From NCBI GenBank assembly GCA_003245835.1, contig QKCC01000194.1, positions 1 through 35,237 of the forward strand: DNA of 35,237 nt, given 5' to 3'. Every line of letters starts with the position of its first letter. Positions within the stretch are counted from its first letter, which is position 1. The stretch is from Spirochaetales bacterium. Lineage in GTDB: Bacteria > Spirochaetota > Spirochaetia > UBA9216. Made by a program: the position numbers and the translations under genes. The notes below the pieces were generated by a model. That model made no database searches and was not told the DNA's origin. It was given only the letters and a program-made list of their open reading frames with translations. Below are positions 33,944 through 35,237 of this stretch, piece by piece.

Positions 33944-34171
33944 ATGACAAAGAAACTTGTTAAACACGGAAACAGCGCCGCATTAATACTTGATAAACCA
34001 ATACTCGATATTTTAAATGTTGAAATGGACACTCCGCTCGAAATAACAACAGACGGAAAAAACATCATAATATCACCGGTCATTACTGAGCATGACGAAT
34101 CAGACCTTCTTGCAGCGCTTGAGAAAATAAACAAAAATCATCATAAAACCCTGGAAAAACTCGCAAAATAG
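33944..34171 (+). CDS. AbrB/MazE-type antitoxin
   Basis: 75 residues from ATG 33944. The N-terminal MTKKLVKHGNSAALILDKPILDIL is a swapped-hairpin AbrB fold (K-x-G-N-S motif as in MazE/VapB). The Asp/Glu-rich tail (ITEHDESDLLAALEKI) is the expected toxin-neutralising region. An in-frame GTG at 33929 overlaps the -10 box of the promoter and is unlikely. The Doc toxin gene begins two bases after its stop. It should bind its own promoter and restrain Doc. AbrB-type proteins paired with Doc are known, though Phd is the classic partner. Confidence 0.88.
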   Translation: MTKKLVKHGNSAALILDKPILDILNVEMDTPLEITTDGKNIIISPVITEHDESDLLAALEKINKNHHKTLEKLAK

Positions 34172-34173
34172 AC

Positions 34174-34566
34174 ATGGAAAAAATCAGGTTTCTGAAACTG
34201 GTTGAAATCATAATCATTGCTCAGAACCAGATAAAAAACTACGGCGGGACTTTCGGGATTAGGGATCTTACGCTCCTGTCCTCCGCTGCTGCAATGCCTG
34301 AATCATCTTTCGACGGGAAATATCTTCATGAAAGTCTTTACGATAAAGCCGCCGCATACATCTTTCACATCACTCAGAATCATCCTTTTATTGATGGTAA
34401 TAAACGGACGGGACTTGCCTCCGGTTTGGTATTTCTAGAGCTTAACGGTATAGAGATCAGCGACCCGAAGGGCATCCTGTATGAATTTATAATAGAAATA
34501 ACTGCCGGTCTAAAAAATAAAAACGATATCTCAGCAGTTATGAAAGAACTCACTGTGGAACTATGA
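34174..34566 (+). CDS. doc: Death-on-curing (Doc) family toxin
   Basis: 130 residues. The Fic/Doc catalytic loop HPFIDGNKRTG is at residues 70-80. The early FLKLVEIIIIAQNQIKNYGG and YLHESLYDKAAAYIFHI helices are typical of Doc. Doc transfers phosphate from ATP to a Thr of EF-Tu, halting translation. The ATG comes two bases after the antitoxin stop, so the two are co-translated. Length is normal and the active loop is intact, so the toxin is probably functional. The module is flanked by the direct repeats R3 and R4. Confidence 0.93.
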   Translation: MEKIRFLKLVEIIIIAQNQIKNYGGTFGIRDLTLLSSAAAMPESSFDGKYLHESLYDKAAAYIFHITQNHPFIDGNKRTGLASGLVFLELNGIEISDPKGILYEFIIEITAGLKNKNDISAVMKELTVEL

Positions 34567-34598
34567 CAATCCGGATAACCACCAGGATCTTACTATCT

Positions 34599-34727
34599 TT
34601 CCGTGTACCGCTCCCCCGATGTGCCCCAAGTCCGTGTGACCGCATATCTTTACAGCTTATGTCCGTACCTGCGGCTTCGCCTTCGGTGCTGCTTTCGGAG
34701 TCAGACCATAGGGTTTAACGCAGCGGC
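34599..34727 (+). repeat. Dispersed intergenic repeat, copy R4
   Basis: The first 69 bases are nearly identical to R2 (four mismatches). It also carries TTCGGTGCTGCTTT, TCAGACCATAGGG and TTAACGCAGCGGC. A short open frame covering this repeat on the plus strand is not a real gene. Confidence 0.8.
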
Positions 34728-34735
34728 CAAACAAC

Positions 34736-34774
34736 AAAAAAAAGGGAATAAATGCCTTTTCAGCATCTATTCCC
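34736..34774 (-). terminator. Rho-independent terminator of the S1-domain gene
   Basis: On the minus strand, a GC-rich-ended stem (GGGAATA, one mismatch, ATGC pairing with GCAT and TATTCCC) with a 7-base loop is followed by eight Ts. It lies 23 bases after the stop of the S1-domain gene. Confidence 0.9.
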
Positions 34775-34796
34775 GTAAACGTTCAGTACAGAATTA

Positions 34797-35237
34797 TTAC
34801 TTCTTCTTCCTGTCCTTTAAGAGTGCAGCGAAGGGATTGTAGGTATCGGACTCAGCCTCTGAATCCATATATTTCTTTGTTTCTGCATCTTCCTGAAGAG
34901 TTGAAGCAGGCTTAAGCGACAGCCTCTTTTTACCCTTATCGATCTCCTTGATAAGCACAGAGATGCTCTGCCCCGCTTTTAATTTATCAGAAGGTGCGCT
35001 GTCGCGGGAATCATCCCTGAGTTCGGAAATATGAACCAGGCCGTCGAGCCCCGGTTCCAGGGTAACAAACGCCCCGAAGGCTGTAATCCTTGCAACAGTA
35101 CCGGTATATTTTGAACCCTTCCGGTATTTAGTCTCGATATCGTCCCAGGGGTCCGCAAGCAGAGCCTTCATGCTGAGACTTATCCGCTCCCTCTTCCAGT
35201 CAATCGAAAGGATGGAAGCCTCAACCTCGCGGCCGAC
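34797..35237 (-). CDS. S1 RNA-binding domain protein (ribosomal protein S1-like), 5' part outside window
   Basis: The last 147 codons of a gene that begins beyond the window. An S1 domain ends at ISLSMKALLADPWDDI, then a further complete S1 domain runs from about KGSKYTGTVARITAFGAFVTLEPGLDGLVHISEL to KRLSLKPAS. The linker motif R(I)SLSMK between domains is typical of the multi-domain 30S protein S1, which brings mRNA to the ribosome. The C-terminal 40 residues are acidic then basic (DRKKK). Reading frame continues unbroken to the window edge, so the internal Met near 35171 is not the start. It could be rpsA or an RpsA-like protein fused to another domain. Confidence 0.88.
   Translation of the reverse strand, partial: VGREVEASILSIDWKRERISLSMKALLADPWDDIETKYRKGSKYTGTVARITAFGAFVTLEPGLDGLVHISELRDDSRDSAPSDKLKAGQSISVLIKEIDKGKKRLSLKPASTLQEDAETKKYMDSEAESDTYNPFAALLKDRKKK

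Noticed and set aside
33859-34134. Minus-strand 91-codon open frame
   Set aside because: It is antisense to the AbrB antitoxin, which has clear family motifs and a promoter.
32441-34727. Integron attC sites: GTTAAAC-like ends (for example 34714-34720 read on the minus strand) near small accessory genes
   Set aside because: No matching inverse core with paired stem lies within the normal attC span, R2 and R3 do not fit the core motif, gene orientations are mixed, and no integrase is in the window.
34603-34842. 79-codon open frame on the plus strand
   Set aside because: It lies over the R4 repeat, the terminator and the antisense end of the S1 gene, with no recognisable protein features.
1-35237. 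CRISPR array, tRNA or rRNA genes
   Set aside because: No regularly spaced repeats with spacers and no tRNA or rRNA-like stretches were seen.

Overview
The window is about 35 kb of a bacterial chromosome, most likely from a free-living or anaerobic spirochaete. The organism call is inference. It rests on the 'ASGQKEG' junction after the signal peptide of the TRAP binding protein, on YesM/YesN-type two-component systems paired with sugar transporters, and on several GxxExxY and Rpn accessory genes. TTG and GTG starts are frequent. No rRNA, tRNA or CRISPR array was seen.

Region 1 (1-4979) holds housekeeping and signalling genes: the 5' part of an ABC-F ATPase gene, a pentapeptide-repeat protein, a MYG1-like HxDE/DHH hydrolase read from a TTG start, and an orphan hybrid sensor with an ABC_sub_bind-like periplasmic domain, PAS, HisKA_2 and HATPase.

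Region 2 (5200-16259) is a carbohydrate or sugar-acid catabolic locus. One minus-strand operon runs isocitrate lyase/PEP mutase-family enzyme, aldo/keto reductase, TRAP transporter DctQ-DctM-DctP, ketose-3-epimerase-like TIM barrel, and FGGY (xylulo)kinase. Just upstream, a YesM-type kinase and a YesN-type AraC regulator are transcribed divergently and are the likely sensor pair for the operon.

Region 3 (16331-25833) is a second sugar-uptake locus. A multiple-monosaccharide/xylose-type ABC transporter (order ATPase, permease, binding lipoprotein) ends at a bidirectional terminator. Upstream lie four overlapping genes: membrane-anchored sugar-binding protein, LytS/YesM-type kinase, YesN-type regulator and sugar-binding lipoprotein. 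This resembles the XylFII-LytS-YesN xylose-sensing module of Clostridium, with one extra binding protein.

Region 4 (about 25980-34730) is an accessory island. Two GxxExxY (PDDEXK_3) genes about 73% identical in protein lie in inverted orientation inside mirror-image repeat units of about 0.7 kb. They enclose a methyltransferase-HNH nuclease fusion and, convergent with a zero-base gap, a NUDIX gene plus a PLD-nuclease/SF2-helicase/DUF3427 gene. This is the best candidate here for an undescribed defence or genome-conflict cassette. Both GxxExxY genes have a long stem with a shared GGCAAGC in its loop, and a second hairpin that masks the ribosome-binding site, which suggests a structured regulatory leader. 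Further right come an intact Rpn nuclease gene, a truncated brnT toxin remnant, and an AbrB-Doc toxin-antitoxin pair on a promoter that predicts a leaderless mRNA. These are separated by copies of a dispersed intergenic repeat.

The window ends in the 3' part of an S1-domain gene (probably ribosomal protein S1 or a relative) with a strong terminator.
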